DNA of 64,000 nt from Gemmatimonadota bacterium (GTDB lineage: Bacteria > Gemmatimonadota > Gemmatimonadetes > Longimicrobiales > Gaopeijiaceae), in the NCBI GenBank assembly GCA_022826565.1, contig JAJDUP010000005.1:62001-126000 (forward strand), in the 5' to 3' direction. The notes under the pieces are model-generated. The model saw only the letters and a list, made by a program, of their open reading frames with translations, ran no database searches and was not told where the DNA came from. The position numbers and the translations under genes are program-made. Position 1 is the stretch's first letter. Every line of letters begins with the position of its first letter. Shown here one piece after another: positions 27,004-35,829 of the stretch.

Positions 27004-27423
27004 CTAGCTGACCCCCTTCAACTGCACCACGATCACCTCGACGGGCTCCGGCCCCTCGTTGACGTCGCCGTGCAGTTCACCCGGCGGGTCCGCCTCCAGC
27101 CAGTAGGCGCTGCCCGTCTCCCAGGTCATGTCGTGGCGCTCGCCGGCGTCGTTCACGACTGTCAGCGTGCCGCCCTTGAGCGCGATGATCGCGCGGGGGT
27201 TGTCATGGCGATGCATCTCGAGCGGCTGGTTGGGGACGATGACGCTCTTCCACACGGTGACGTGCTCGTTCTCGAACTGCGGGGTGCGGCCGGTGGTCTG
27301 GGCGGGCTCCTCGGCAGCGTCGGCAGGCTGTCCGGCGGGCTCGTCGGCCGCCTGTTCGCCCGGCTGGCCGCAGGAGGAGATGGCGAGGACGAGAAGGGGC
27401 GTGAGCGACTGGGCGATTCTCAT
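27004..27423 (-). CDS. Cupin-fold lipoprotein
   Basis: 139 residues. MRIAQSLTPLLVLAISSCGQ is a lipoprotein signal; an Ala/Pro/Glu-rich spacer (about 22-45) leads to a small cupin barrel with PLEMHRHDNPRAIIALKGG and YWLEADPPGELHGD. The MHRHD and LHGD histidines are in the usual metal-binding places. The start at 27423 has GGAGTG (complement of 27430-27435) 6 nt away; the longer frame lacks this. No substrate can be assigned. It lies just upstream of the NHL lipoprotein on the same strand. Confidence 0.75.
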   Translation of the reverse strand: MRIAQSLTPLLVLAISSCGQPGEQAADEPAGQPADAAEEPAQTTGRTPQFENEHVTVWKSVIVPNQPLEMHRHDNPRAIIALKGGTLTVVNDAGERHDMTWETGSAYWLEADPPGELHGDVNEGPEPVEVIVVQLKGVS

Positions 27424-27662
27424 TGGGGCACTCCGTGATGTAGCCTTCATGCGGGACCTTCGACAGCTGGAAAGTGCGCCAAGATCGTCCGGCCTGCCAT
27501 CCCGTGCTACCTTCAGGCCGGTTCCGCCGGCACCAGGGTCGCGGTGCTGCGCAGGGTCCGGCCGGGACGACCTCACAGGATCCAGGAGATGTTCGGACTC
27601 GATACGCTCAACCATGCCCTGTCGCAGGCGCCCTTCGGGACCGCGCTCGATGCCGGTGCCCG

Positions 27663-28286
27663 ATGAGTAGCTCCAGGCCGCACGGGCGGGGCACCGCCGA
27701 CGATCCGCGCTTCTTCCCCACTGCCGCGCAGTTTCGGGCGTGGTTCGACAAGCAACACGACAAGCACCAGGAGCTCTGGGTCGGCTACTACAAGAAGGGG
27801 ACCGGTCTGCCCAGCGTGACCTGGCCCGAATCCGTGGACACCGCGCTCTGCTACGGCTGGATCGACGGGCTGAAGCGGTCGGTCGACGACAAGCGGTACA
27901 TGCTCCGGTTCACGCCGCGCCGCAAGCGCAGCCACTGGAGCGCCAGGAATCTCGGCCGCATGAAGGAACTGATTGCGGCCGGACTCGTGACCGAGGCGGG
28001 ATTGGCCGCGTACGAGCGGCGCGACCGCCGCAAGGAGGCGCAAGCGTCGTACGAACAGGCGGGGACCGTGGCGCTGCCGCCCGAATACGAGGCCAGACTC
28101 AGGGCGGACGCCGATGCGTGGCGGTACTTCCGGGCGGCGCGGCCGTCGTACCGCAAACAGGTGACGTGGTGGGTCGTCAGCGCGAAGCGAGAGGACACCC
28201 GCCAGCGCCGCCTCGGCATCCTGATCGAGTCGTGTGCCAGGGGGGACTTGATCCCGCCGCTGCGGTGGGTCAAGAAGAAGGGCTGA
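27663..28286 (+). CDS. YdeI/OmpD-associated family protein
   Basis: 207 residues of the YdeI (bacteriocin-protection/OmpD-associated) family: FFPTAAQFRAWFDKQHDKHQ, LWVGYYKKGTGLPSVTWPES, DTALCYGWIDGLKR and LRFTPRRKRSHWSARN. The C-terminal helical part (AWRYFRAARPSYRKQVTWWV, RRLGILIESC) also fits. YdeI homologues are linked to peptide resistance in enterobacteria; the biochemical role is unknown. The start ATG at 27663 has no strong ribosome binding site and overlaps the stop of a 25-codon open frame from 27589. Confidence 0.85.
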   Translation: MSSSRPHGRGTADDPRFFPTAAQFRAWFDKQHDKHQELWVGYYKKGTGLPSVTWPESVDTALCYGWIDGLKRSVDDKRYMLRFTPRRKRSHWSARNLGRMKELIAAGLVTEAGLAAYERRDRRKEAQASYEQAGTVALPPEYEARLRADADAWRYFRAARPSYRKQVTWWVVSAKREDTRQRRLGILIESCARGDLIPPLRWVKKKG

Positions 28287-28356
28287 AGCGCCGCTGGACC
28301 GGCACTTCACGTCCACCGGGTTCGTGATGTCCCCGGCGCGCAGCTGATCCGGCCGC

Positions 28357-29424
28357 TCAGTTCCCCGCCCCCAGCCACTTCTCCGGCGCCAGCGCCCGGC
28401 GGCGCTCGTCGGGCCGCTTGTTGAACCACCCGACCGTCAGCAGCACCTCGGCGGCCGCGTCGGCCTCCAGGCTGGCGTCCCGATCGGCCAGGGTGGGCTG
28501 GAAAGCCTCCTTCACGGTCTCGTCGGCGCGGCGGCGGGCCGCGTCGCTCTTCGGCCACGGGATCTCGCTCCACATGCGGCCCCGGCGGATCAGGTACAGG
28601 CGGTCGTCGCCCCCGAATCCGCTCACCGGGTAGACCAGGTTGAAGTTCTCGATCCGGCCGCGGAATCCGGAGAGGTGGTCCCACAGCTTCTCCAGCGTCT
28701 TCATGCGGTCGTGGAGGCGCGCGGCGTACTCGAAGTCGAGCCGCCCGGTCGCGCTCCTCATCCGATCGCCAAGCCTGGCGAGCGGAGCGCGGCTGCGGGT
28801 CTCGAGGAACGCCCGGGCCTCCGTGAGACGGGCGTTGTACTCCGAGGCCGTACAGCGGCCGGCGCAGGGTGCGGGACAGGTGCCCGTTTCCCCGCGAATG
28901 CATCGGGGAGTGCGGCCGCCGCCGAAGATCTCGATCTGGTCGCCGAAGTGAATGGGGGTGTCGGCCCGGCAGTCCCGCAGGCCTGTCGCGAGCGACAGTT
29001 CATGAACGGCGTGGGCCAGCCAGATCGTCCGCCCGAAGGGTCCGTAGTACCGGGCCCCGTCGTTGGCGGCGCGGGTGGCCGGAACGAGGCGGGGGGCGGG
29101 CTCGCGGGTGATCTTGATGAAGCCGTAGCGGCGGTCCCGCTTGTGCTGGACGTTGTACTCGGGCTGCCAGGCCCGGATCAGGTGCATCTCGCGGAAGAGG
29201 GCGGCGAATTCGTTCGGGATGTAGTCCCACCGGACGGACGCGGCTTCGGACACCAGGCGGGCGGTCTTGCCCTCCTGCTCGCGGAAGTAGGAGAGGAGGC
29301 GCGAGCGGAGGCGCACCGACTTCCCCACATACAGGATCCTGCCGTCGGCGGAGAGCCAGCGGTAGACCCCCGGCCGGTCCTCGGCGGCGGCCCGGACCTC
29401 GTCCCTGAGCGATGCGGCGTTCAT
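28357..29424 (-). CDS. GIY-YIG nuclease, Cho-like UvrC homologue
   Basis: 355 residues: an N-terminal GIY-YIG endonuclease (PGVYRWLSADGRILYVGKSVRLRSRL), a UvrC-like middle with a cysteine cluster (CRADTP, then CIRGETGTCPAPCAGRC near 170-190), and a UVR-like helical segment (FEYAARLHDRMKTLEKLW). The C-terminal RNase-H-like nuclease and HhH domains of UvrC are missing. This is the layout of Cho, which makes the 3' incision at bulky lesions. The cysteine cluster resembles the iron-sulfur-type cluster region of UvrC. It is divergent from the HD phosphohydrolase gene. Confidence 0.82.
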   Translation of the reverse strand: MNAASLRDEVRAAAEDRPGVYRWLSADGRILYVGKSVRLRSRLLSYFREQEGKTARLVSEAASVRWDYIPNEFAALFREMHLIRAWQPEYNVQHKRDRRYGFIKITREPAPRLVPATRAANDGARYYGPFGRTIWLAHAVHELSLATGLRDCRADTPIHFGDQIEIFGGGRTPRCIRGETGTCPAPCAGRCTASEYNARLTEARAFLETRSRAPLARLGDRMRSATGRLDFEYAARLHDRMKTLEKLWDHLSGFRGRIENFNLVYPVSGFGGDDRLYLIRRGRMWSEIPWPKSDAARRRADETVKEAFQPTLADRDASLEADAAAEVLLTVGWFNKRPDERRRALAPEKWLGAGN

Positions 29425-29568
29425 GGCGACGCAACTTCGCCATTTGTTCGGTATTCGTCAACGAGACGGGCGGCGGCGACCCGCGGCCATACCCCGCCAC
29501 TGGGCCCTGCAAAATCAGTCCCAACCGACTATTGCGAGGTCCCGGAGCAGGTGCTATTGTGGCCCTCC

Positions 29569-30984
29569 ATGGTCAGCCATGGTCGATCCATCGTGATTCG
29601 CGATCCGGTTTGGAACACCATCCGGGTGGACACCGTTGCCGCCGCGATCATCGATACGGCCGCCTTTCAGCGGTTGCGCTACATTCGCCAGCTCGGCCTG
29701 GCCCACCTCGTCTACCCCGGCGCGACCCACACGCGCTTCGATCACGCGATCGGCGTCTACCACCTCGCCGTCAGGGCGATCCGCACCCTCAGGTCGGGTC
29801 CGGCGCTGCCGCCGGAGGTCTGGGAGGGTGCGCGCCTGATCCCATACGCGGCGCTGCTGCACGATATCGGGCACTACGCCTTCTCGCACGCCCTCGAGGA
29901 GCTGGAGCCGGACCGGATCGCGGGCGACCACGAGCAGATGAGCGCGCTCTTCTTCGAATCGCCGGAGTTGAAGGCGGCGCTGGCGCCGCTGGGCAAGGGT
30001 GCGCCGGAGGAGATCGCCCGGATCATCCGGGGCGCGGGCGACAGCGTGCTCCGCGGACTGGTGAGCGGCAGCCTCGACCTGGACAAGATGGAATACCTCC
30101 GGCGGGACGCGCGCTTCTGCGGGGTCCCGTACGGCGAAGTGGATGTGGAGCGGCTGCTGGAGGGACTGGCCGTACTGCAGGATCCGGTCACGGGCAGCTG
30201 GGAGGTCGGGGTGCGCGCCAAGGCGCTCAGCTCGCTCGAGTCGCTCCTCTTCTCGAAGTACCAGATGTTCCGAAACGTGTACTGGCACCACGCCGTGCGC
30301 GCCGCGACCGGGATGTACAAGCGGATCGTGGAGACGGCGGTCGAGGAGCGAATCCTGTCGCCGCTCGACCTGATCGGTCCCACCGACGAAGAGCTGATCT
30401 ACGAGTTGGCGCGCCGGGCTCGTACCGCGTCGGGACCCGCGGCCGAGCGGCTGGCCCGGCGGTGGCTGCCCGCGCTGAAGAACCGCAGGCTCCCCAAGCG
30501 GGCCGCGGAGATCCCGGCGTGGCAGCTCGAGGAACGGATCCTGCCCGGGTGGGTCAGCGGCGACACGTCCGAGAAGCGGCAATGGGAAGACGAAATCGCC
30601 GTCGAACTGGGGTTGGCGCCCGGCGAAGCGATCCTCGACTTCCCGGTGACCAAGGCGATGTTCCAGCTCGATCTGCTGATCGACCGGGGAGGCCGCACCG
30701 TGCGCCTGGGGAAGAAGGGGATTCCCGGGCTGATCGATCTGCCGAAGCTTGCGGAGCAACTTCACCGTACTGCAAGGGTGCTTCGGCTCTTCACCTTCGA
30801 GCCCAGGGAGGTCGATCCGGAGTGGTTGCTGGAGAGGCTGGCCGCGGGGCCGAAGGGAAGCGGATCCGGTGCCGCCGGAGCCGGAAACGAGGATTTGCCC
30901 AGGGGATCGAGGAAGAGGAGGGAGGCGGTGGAGACAACCCTGACGGGAACCGGGAACGTCTGTAGTTCCCGGGGTAGAGAATGA
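29569..30984 (+). CDS. HD-domain phosphohydrolase
   Basis: 471 residues. HD motifs are intact: THTRFDHAIGVYHL, LLHDIGHYAFSHALEE and the distal Asp in SLDLDKMEYLRRDARFCG. The arrangement and length match the bacterial YdhJ-like/SAMHD1-like family of nucleotide phosphohydrolases; the substrate is unproven. The long upstream open frame is antisense to the UvrC-like gene, so the start is put at 29569; a TTG at 29557, 9 nt after GGAG, is an alternative. The last 50 residues are low-complexity Gly/Ser/Arg. The gene precedes the second sigma factor by 160 bp. Confidence 0.85.
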   Translation: MVSHGRSIVIRDPVWNTIRVDTVAAAIIDTAAFQRLRYIRQLGLAHLVYPGATHTRFDHAIGVYHLAVRAIRTLRSGPALPPEVWEGARLIPYAALLHDIGHYAFSHALEELEPDRIAGDHEQMSALFFESPELKAALAPLGKGAPEEIARIIRGAGDSVLRGLVSGSLDLDKMEYLRRDARFCGVPYGEVDVERLLEGLAVLQDPVTGSWEVGVRAKALSSLESLLFSKYQMFRNVYWHHAVRAATGMYKRIVETAVEERILSPLDLIGPTDEELIYELARRARTASGPAAERLARRWLPALKNRRLPKRAAEIPAWQLEERILPGWVSGDTSEKRQWEDEIAVELGLAPGEAILDFPVTKAMFQLDLLIDRGGRTVRLGKKGIPGLIDLPKLAEQLHRTARVLRLFTFEPREVDPEWLLERLAAGPKGSGSGAAGAGNEDLPRGSRKRREAVETTLTGTGNVCSSRGRE

Positions 30985-31043
30985 CCGAGGGCGCTCGATA
31001 CCGAAGCCTGAAGGCCTTGAGCGAAAGACGGCGCAAAAAATTG

Positions 31044-31084
31044 TTGACAATGCGCGAGTACAGCCGTACCGTTAACGGCTGTAC
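31044..31084 (+). promoter_or_regulatory. Promoter with a long operator palindrome before the second sigma gene
   Basis: A consensus -35 TTGACA at 31044-31049 is followed within the spacer by a perfect inverted repeat, GTACAGCCGT-ACCGTTA-ACGGCTGTAC, at 31058-31084 (10-bp arms, 7-bp loop). The expected -10 position (about 31067-31072) lies inside the repeat and has a poor sequence, TACCGT. A protein on the palindrome would therefore cover the core promoter. The palindrome is seen; its use as a repressor or activator site is inferred. Confidence 0.6.
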
Positions 31085-31144
31085 ATGCCACGCGTTTGAT
31101 CCGGACAGGCAGTCCGGGCCGTAACGGAGAATCGAGAAAGAAAG

Positions 31145-32038
31145 ATGGCCAGGAAAACTCGGCGTGGAAAAAGGCGGGTGAATGTGCTCACCGGCTTCGA
31201 TGCAAGCCTGGATGAGCAGACCGCCCTGGATCAGTATCTCAGGGACGTGAGCCGCCACGAACTGATCACGCCGGACATGGAAAAGATCCTGGGCGCCCGC
31301 GCCCAGAAGGGTGACGAAGAGGCGATCCAGGCGCTCGCGAAGGCGAACCTGCGTTTCGTGATCAGCGTCGCCAAGAAGTACCAGAACCGCGGCGTGTCCC
31401 TCACCGATCTGATTCAGGAGGGCAACGTCGGGCTGGTTACGGCGGCCCGCAAGTTCGATCCCGAGCAGGGCGTCAAGTTCATCTCCTACGCGGTGTGGTG
31501 GATCCGCCAGGCGATTCTTGCTTCGCTGGCCAACCACGGGCGTCCGGTGCGCGTACCGCTCAACCGGGCTTCCGATCTCGCGCGCATCTTCCGCGAGAAG
31601 GAGCGGCTCAAGCAGGAGCTCGGCCGCGATCCGACCAGCGAGGAGCTGGGCGAGGCGACCTTCCTGACGCCGCAGCTCGTCGAGTCTCTGCAGACGCTCA
31701 ACGCTGCGGAGATCCGGCTGGATGCACCCATCGGCGACAGCGAGGATTCGCAGCTCGTGGAGCGCTTCATCACCGAAGAGGCTGCGGAGCCGGAGCTGGA
31801 GGTCGAGAACCGCCTGCTGACTGAGGCCGTGACCAACGCGCTGGGCACGCTTGATCCGCGCGATGCCAAGGTGCTCAGGCTGTACTTCGGCCTGGAGGGC
31901 GAGCGCGAGCACACGCTCGAGGAGATCGGCAACCTGCTGGGCGTCACCCGCGAGCGCATCCGTCAGCTGCGGGACCGGGCGCTGCGGCGCCTGCGCGAAG
32001 GCGACAAGGGCAAGGCCCTCAAGTCCTTCGCGGCGTAG
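31145..32038 (+). CDS. Sigma-70 family RNA polymerase sigma factor
   Basis: 297 residues with regions 1.2 to 4.2 and no region 1.1. Region 2 is canonical: LTDLIQEGNVGLVTAARKFD and YAVWWIRQAILASL; region 4.2 reads GVTRERIRQLRDRALRRL. A basic leader (ARKTRRGKRRVNV) precedes region 1.2. It belongs with group 2 factors, like the factor at 8204-9064, but the two differ throughout and are not recent duplicates. The promoter palindrome at 31058-31084 suggests tight control of its expression. An intrinsic terminator follows, so it forms its own transcription unit. Confidence 0.92.
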   Translation: MARKTRRGKRRVNVLTGFDASLDEQTALDQYLRDVSRHELITPDMEKILGARAQKGDEEAIQALAKANLRFVISVAKKYQNRGVSLTDLIQEGNVGLVTAARKFDPEQGVKFISYAVWWIRQAILASLANHGRPVRVPLNRASDLARIFREKERLKQELGRDPTSEELGEATFLTPQLVESLQTLNAAEIRLDAPIGDSEDSQLVERFITEEAAEPELEVENRLLTEAVTNALGTLDPRDAKVLRLYFGLEGEREHTLEEIGNLLGVTRERIRQLRDRALRRLREGDKGKALKSFAA

Positions 32039-32081
32039 CGGTCCACGGGCTGCCCGCCAGCCTCGACGCTCCCGGAGCGCA

Positions 32082-32124
32082 ACACCCTCGCGGCGGCATT
32101 CGTCGCGGGGGTGTCGTTATTTGT
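32082..32124 (+). terminator. Intrinsic terminator after the second sigma gene
   Basis: An 11-bp stem, ACACCCTCGCG (32082-32092) with CGCGGGGGTGT (32104-32114), has one G-T pair, an 11-nt loop and a trailing CGTTATTTGT. It lies 44 nt after the sigma-factor stop and just before RsgA, so it probably ends the sigma transcript. Confidence 0.65.
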
Positions 32125-32135
32125 AGGATGAAGCC

Positions 32136-33041
32136 GTGAGCAGCCAAGTGACAACGGGCCAGGTCGTGGAGACCGTCGGGGGTGTGTACCGCGTACGGAC
32201 CGGGGACCGCACGGTGGAAGCATCGCTGAGGGGGCGCCTGAAGCACAGGGGACGCGAGCGCGACCGGGTCGTGATAGGCGACGAGGTGGAGTTCGCCCGT
32301 GAGCCCGGCGGGGGTGCGGTGATCGAGGCCGTGCTGCCGCGTCGTACGCAGCTGTCGCGGCGGCCGTCGTGGAGCCGCTTCGCCAAGGTGGTGGCGGCCA
32401 ACCTGGATCGCCTGGTGGTGGTGGCGTCGGTCGCGGACCCGCCTCCGTCGCGCAGAGTGATCGACAGGATGCTGGTCATGGGTGAATCCGGCGGCATGGA
32501 GTGCCGGTTCGTGCTCAACAAGGTGGAGCTGCCGGGTGGCCGCGCGGTGGCGGAGGAGTTCGCCGCGGCGTACCGGGATGCGGGGTATGCGGTGATAGCG
32601 ACATCCGCGGTAACGGGCGAGGGGATCGACGACTTCCGGGCCCTGGTCCGTGCCGGGTCGTCCGCGCTGGTGGGACCGTCGGGGGTGGGGAAGTCGTCCC
32701 TGCTGAACGCGGTCGATCCGGGGCTGTCCCTGCTGACCCGCGAGGTCGGAAGGCGGTCGCGGGCGGGCAGGCACACGACGGTTTCCAGCCGGCTCATCGC
32801 CCTGGCCGGCGGCGGCCGGGTGGCGGACACTCCCGGATTCTCCGACGCGGGACCCGGCAACCTGAAGGCGCGCGACCTGGGCCGCTGCTTCGCCGACTTC
32901 CGCCCGTTCATCGGGCACTGCCAGTTCAACGACTGCATCCACCTTCACGAACCCGGGTGCGCGATCCTGGCGGCCGTGGCCGACGGGCGCATACAGTCCG
33001 AGCGCCACGACAGCTATCGAATCATCCTCGATGAGCTTTGA
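32136..33041 (+). CDS. rsgA: Ribosome small-subunit-dependent GTPase A
   Basis: 301 residues of the YjeQ/RsgA family: an N-terminal OB fold, a circularly permuted GTPase (G4 before G1) and a C-terminal zinc domain. G1 is GPSGVGKSSLLNAV, G3 is DTPGF and the zinc ligands are in CFADFRPFIGHCQFNDCIHL plus EPGC. The G4 motif reads LNKVE where family members have NKxD, a conservative change that could affect guanine selectivity. The protein helps mature the 30S subunit. The GTG start at 32136 follows AGGA by 7 nt. Confidence 0.93.
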   Translation: MSSQVTTGQVVETVGGVYRVRTGDRTVEASLRGRLKHRGRERDRVVIGDEVEFAREPGGGAVIEAVLPRRTQLSRRPSWSRFAKVVAANLDRLVVVASVADPPPSRRVIDRMLVMGESGGMECRFVLNKVELPGGRAVAEEFAAAYRDAGYAVIATSAVTGEGIDDFRALVRAGSSALVGPSGVGKSSLLNAVDPGLSLLTREVGRRSRAGRHTTVSSRLIALAGGGRVADTPGFSDAGPGNLKARDLGRCFADFRPFIGHCQFNDCIHLHEPGCAILAAVADGRIQSERHDSYRIILDEL

Positions 33042-33119
33042 CAACCGGTGAACGGGACGCGTCGCTTCCCCCCCTTCCGGCGCCGGCGCGGGTCGCTCCG
33101 CGGACTGTTAGAATCCTGC

Positions 33120-33611
33120 ATGGAACAAGACGCACGCCTGGATCCTGCCCGATTCCGCGAGATCATGGGTCACTACCCCACCGGAGTGACCGTGGTCACG
33201 GCACTGCACCGGGACGGCACGCCCTTCGGGCTGACGGCGAACTCCGTGACTTCGGTCTCCCTGGATCCTCCGCTGGTGCTGGTCTGCGTCTCGGAGAAGT
33301 CGTCGTCTCTCGGCGCGATCCTGGCCAGCGGCGCCTTTGCGGTGAACGTCCTCGGGGCCGGCGCCGCCACGACCGCCGTGCGCTTCGCCGAAGTGGACAC
33401 GGAGCGCCGCTTCGACGGCGTCGGCTACACAGTGGGCGATGGCGGCAGCCCCATCCTGGACGGCGTCGTGGCCTGGCTGTCCTGCACCCTCTACCGGACC
33501 TTCGAGGCCGGCGACCACCTGATTCTCGTGGGGCGCGTGCAAGGGGCGGATGCCGCCGGCGGAGATCCCCTCCTCTTCGTCAGGGGCCGCTACGACGCGG
33601 TCGAAACATGA
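33120..33611 (+). CDS. Flavin reductase domain protein
   Basis: 163 residues of the FMN-binding split-barrel flavin reductase family: MGHYPTGVTVVTALHRDGTPFGLTANS, SVSLDPPLVLVCVS, SGAFAVNVLG and the late GDHLILVGRVQ. Members reduce FMN or FAD with NAD(P)H and often feed a two-component monooxygenase, or act alone on chromate, quinones or styrene epoxidation partners. No monooxygenase lies nearby. The stop overlaps the next start by 4 nt (ATGA), tying it to the following three genes. Confidence 0.88.
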   Translation: MEQDARLDPARFREIMGHYPTGVTVVTALHRDGTPFGLTANSVTSVSLDPPLVLVCVSEKSSSLGAILASGAFAVNVLGAGAATTAVRFAEVDTERRFDGVGYTVGDGGSPILDGVVAWLSCTLYRTFEAGDHLILVGRVQGADAAGGDPLLFVRGRYDAVET

Positions 33612-34885
33612 GGAGGCGTCCGCAGTCGGTGGACGAATCGGCGCGGTTACCGGGGGCGAGAGCGCGTGCGCTGTTCTGGCTTCCGTCGCTGCTGGCGGGC
33701 GTGGCCGTCGCCGCCGCACTGGCTACCAGCGCGGGGATCCTGCTGTACAACTCGCGCGGGTTGACGCAGGCGGGCGCGGTGCTGGTCGCGGTCAGCGCGA
33801 TCTCGCTCATCGCCGGGATCTGGATGGGGGGCGGGGACCGGGAAGACGCGGTGCCGTCGGCGGCGCGCGGGTGGATGGGGTTCCTCCTGGCGCTCCTGGC
33901 CGGGGCCGCGTTCGCGGGGCTGTGGGAGTTCATGAACGGGTTCGGCGCCAACTGGGCGGCGCAGGGACTCGGGCTGGCCCTCACCGCGGCCCTGCCGTCG
34001 TACTTCGCGGGGGGCGTATGGGGCCGGATGAGCGGGTTCGCGGGGTCACTCGGGTCGGGGGAGCGGCTCCAGGTCCTCCTGGGGGGGATCGGGGGAATCG
34101 TCGCTGGCGGCTCGATCGTGCTCGCCATGCTGGGCAAGCCGGTGCTGGCGGTCACCGTCTTCCTCGGCGCGGCGGTGCTGGCATCGGCCGGCGCTCGCTG
34201 CCTCGGCTGGATCTTCGACCGCGTTCCGCATCGAAAGCCGGTGCTCCGGGAGGACGGCCGGCCCGAACTGCGATTCGAGCGCTGGGAGACCGCGGTCCCC
34301 GCGCGATCCGTTCGCGTGCTGTGGGACGGGGGGATGGAGCGCGCCGTCGATCCCCCTGTGCCCGGGGACTGGAGGGCCGCCGTGGTTGCCTCGCTCAAAG
34401 ACGCCGGCGGGGTGCTCTTCGTCGGCGCGGGCAGCTGGATTGCACTGCCGAATGACCGGGAGTGGAGCGTCTTCGAGCCGGACGGCGAAGTGCGCGGCCT
34501 CGCCGCCCGCGGATTCGGCTGGGACGAGGCTGTGCAGGTGGACTCGCCCATCCCTGCGAGGCCGGGATGGACGGTCGTCGCGGAGCGTGAGCTGGCGATG
34601 GAGTTGAAGATGGAGGCGCTCCACGACGCGGGCGTCGAATGGGTCTGGGTCGGTGGCCGGCGGGGCCGTCCCCCAGAGAGCCTGTGCCAGGCGGCGCGGG
34701 AGGCCGGGTTCAGCGTTTCCGGCTACCGTGGAGCCGCGCAGCGCAGCGAGGGGCCGCCGGTATTCGGGCCGCGCCACCACGAACTGTGGTGCTTCGACCG
34801 CTCGCCGTCGCCGCCTGCAACGGTGCAGGGGATGGAGGCGATTCAGCCGGCGGAGGAGCCCCCGGCGCCCGACGGCGAGCCATGA
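33608..34885 (+). CDS. Membrane protein with a degenerate spermidine-synthase/methyltransferase-like tail
   Basis: 425 residues. About seven hydrophobic helices occupy residues 18-210. The soluble tail (about 230-400) has GGVLFVGAGSWIALPND followed by WSVFEPDGEV, which resembles the first two strands of a Rossmann methyltransferase as in fused MFS/spermidine synthases. The glycine loop is incomplete and no amine-binding motif is visible, so activity is doubtful. It overlaps both neighbours by 4 nt (ATGA), so it is translated with a flavin reductase before it and an SbcD-like protein after it. I do not recognise a named family. Confidence 0.6.
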   Translation: MRRRPQSVDESARLPGARARALFWLPSLLAGVAVAAALATSAGILLYNSRGLTQAGAVLVAVSAISLIAGIWMGGGDREDAVPSAARGWMGFLLALLAGAAFAGLWEFMNGFGANWAAQGLGLALTAALPSYFAGGVWGRMSGFAGSLGSGERLQVLLGGIGGIVAGGSIVLAMLGKPVLAVTVFLGAAVLASAGARCLGWIFDRVPHRKPVLREDGRPELRFERWETAVPARSVRVLWDGGMERAVDPPVPGDWRAAVVASLKDAGGVLFVGAGSWIALPNDREWSVFEPDGEVRGLAARGFGWDEAVQVDSPIPARPGWTVVAERELAMELKMEALHDAGVEWVWVGGRRGRPPESLCQAAREAGFSVSGYRGAAQRSEGPPVFGPRHHELWCFDRSPSPPATVQGMEAIQPAEEPPAPDGEP

Positions 34886-35829
34886 AGCTGGCACACCTTT
34901 CCGACCTGCACCTCGGGTACGGCGGTACCGGACGGGGGCGCGGGCGGGCCACCGACGTGCTGCGGGTCTTCGAGACTGCGCTGGAGCGGATCGCCGAGTT
35001 CGAGCCGGAACTCGTCGTGATCGCGGGCGACGTCTTCGAAAACCCCGACGTGCCGCCGCCTCCGATCGCGGTCTTCTCGCGGGCGGCGGCGAGGCTGCGG
35101 GAACGCGTGCCCGGCGTGATCCTCGCGGTTGTGGCGGGCGCCCGGGACACCCCGCTCGACCCGGAACGGCACGGTCCTCTCGCTGTGGTTGGGGCACTGG
35201 AATCGGTGGAGGTGGCGACGGCGTCGGTCCGGCGCCTTACCCTGCGCGGCGGGGAGGCCAGCGTGACCCTGGTGCCGCACCCTGCCGTCGCCGCCGCCCG
35301 CGCGCTCCCCGTGCGCCCCGACCCGGACAGGAGATGGAACGTGCTCGTGATGCATGCCGCGGTGGCGTCCGCCGGCGCGCGCGCCCCGCGGGTGCGGATG
35401 CGCGACTGGGACTACATCGCCCTCGGCTCCAGCCACACCCGCACCCAGGTCGCGCCCCGTGCGCACTACTGCGGGTCGCTGGAGCGGATCGGGCCCGATC
35501 CGTGGGGAGAGGCTGCCGTCGACAAGGGGTTCCTGACCGCCGACCTCGAGGCGGGAGAGGTGAGGTTCCGGCCGGTCGAGGCCCGCGCCGCCGTGAGCCT
35601 CGCGCCGATCGACGCGGCCGGAGGAAGCACGGCGACGGTCGCGCGGAGGCTCAATGAAGCGCTCGCCGGGGTGCCGGGAGGGATCGACGGCAAGCTGCTC
35701 CGGCTTCCCGTGCGGGGGCTTTCGGTCGATGACCTCGCCGTGCTGGACCGGGAGGTCCTGGGGCGGATCCGGCGCCGCGTCGTGGAGCTGCGCGTGGATG
35801 CGCTGCCCGCCAGGGGGACTGTGCCGTGA
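34882..35829 (+). CDS. SbcD/Mre11-like metallophosphoesterase with missing active-site residues
   Basis: 315 residues aligned by eye with SbcD: HLSDLHLG (D8, H10), VVIAGDVFEN (D50), then the place of GNHD reads GARD (86-89), NVLVMHA keeps a histidine (158), and the place of GHxH reads GSSH (182-185). The bridging Asn, the catalytic His and one metal His are therefore lost. The second half keeps the SbcD-like CGSLERI and a capping domain (WGEAAVDKGFLTADL). Canonical SbcD is a Mn-dependent nuclease; this version probably has no nuclease activity. It overlaps the next gene by 4 nt (GTGA), like sbcD-sbcC pairs. Confidence 0.75.
   Translation: MKLAHLSDLHLGYGGTGRGRGRATDVLRVFETALERIAEFEPELVVIAGDVFENPDVPPPPIAVFSRAAARLRERVPGVILAVVAGARDTPLDPERHGPLAVVGALESVEVATASVRRLTLRGGEASVTLVPHPAVAAARALPVRPDPDRRWNVLVMHAAVASAGARAPRVRMRDWDYIALGSSHTRTQVAPRAHYCGSLERIGPDPWGEAAVDKGFLTADLEAGEVRFRPVEARAAVSLAPIDAAGGSTATVARRLNEALAGVPGGIDGKLLRLPVRGLSVDDLAVLDREVLGRIRRRVVELRVDALPARGTVP

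Noticed and set aside
27589-27666. 25-codon open frame overlapping the YdeI-like start (ATGA)
   Set aside because: AGGAG is only 1 nt from the ATG, the peptide has no recognisable feature, and length is too short to judge coding.
28675-29568. N-terminal 298 codons of an open frame continuous with the HD phosphohydrolase
   Set aside because: Antisense to the UvrC-like gene; HD family homology begins at 29569.
33038-33607. 190 codons in frame before the membrane protein of the SbcD/SbcC-like operon
   Set aside because: Out of frame over the flavin reductase gene, which has clear family motifs; the membrane protein starts at the ATGA overlap at 33608.
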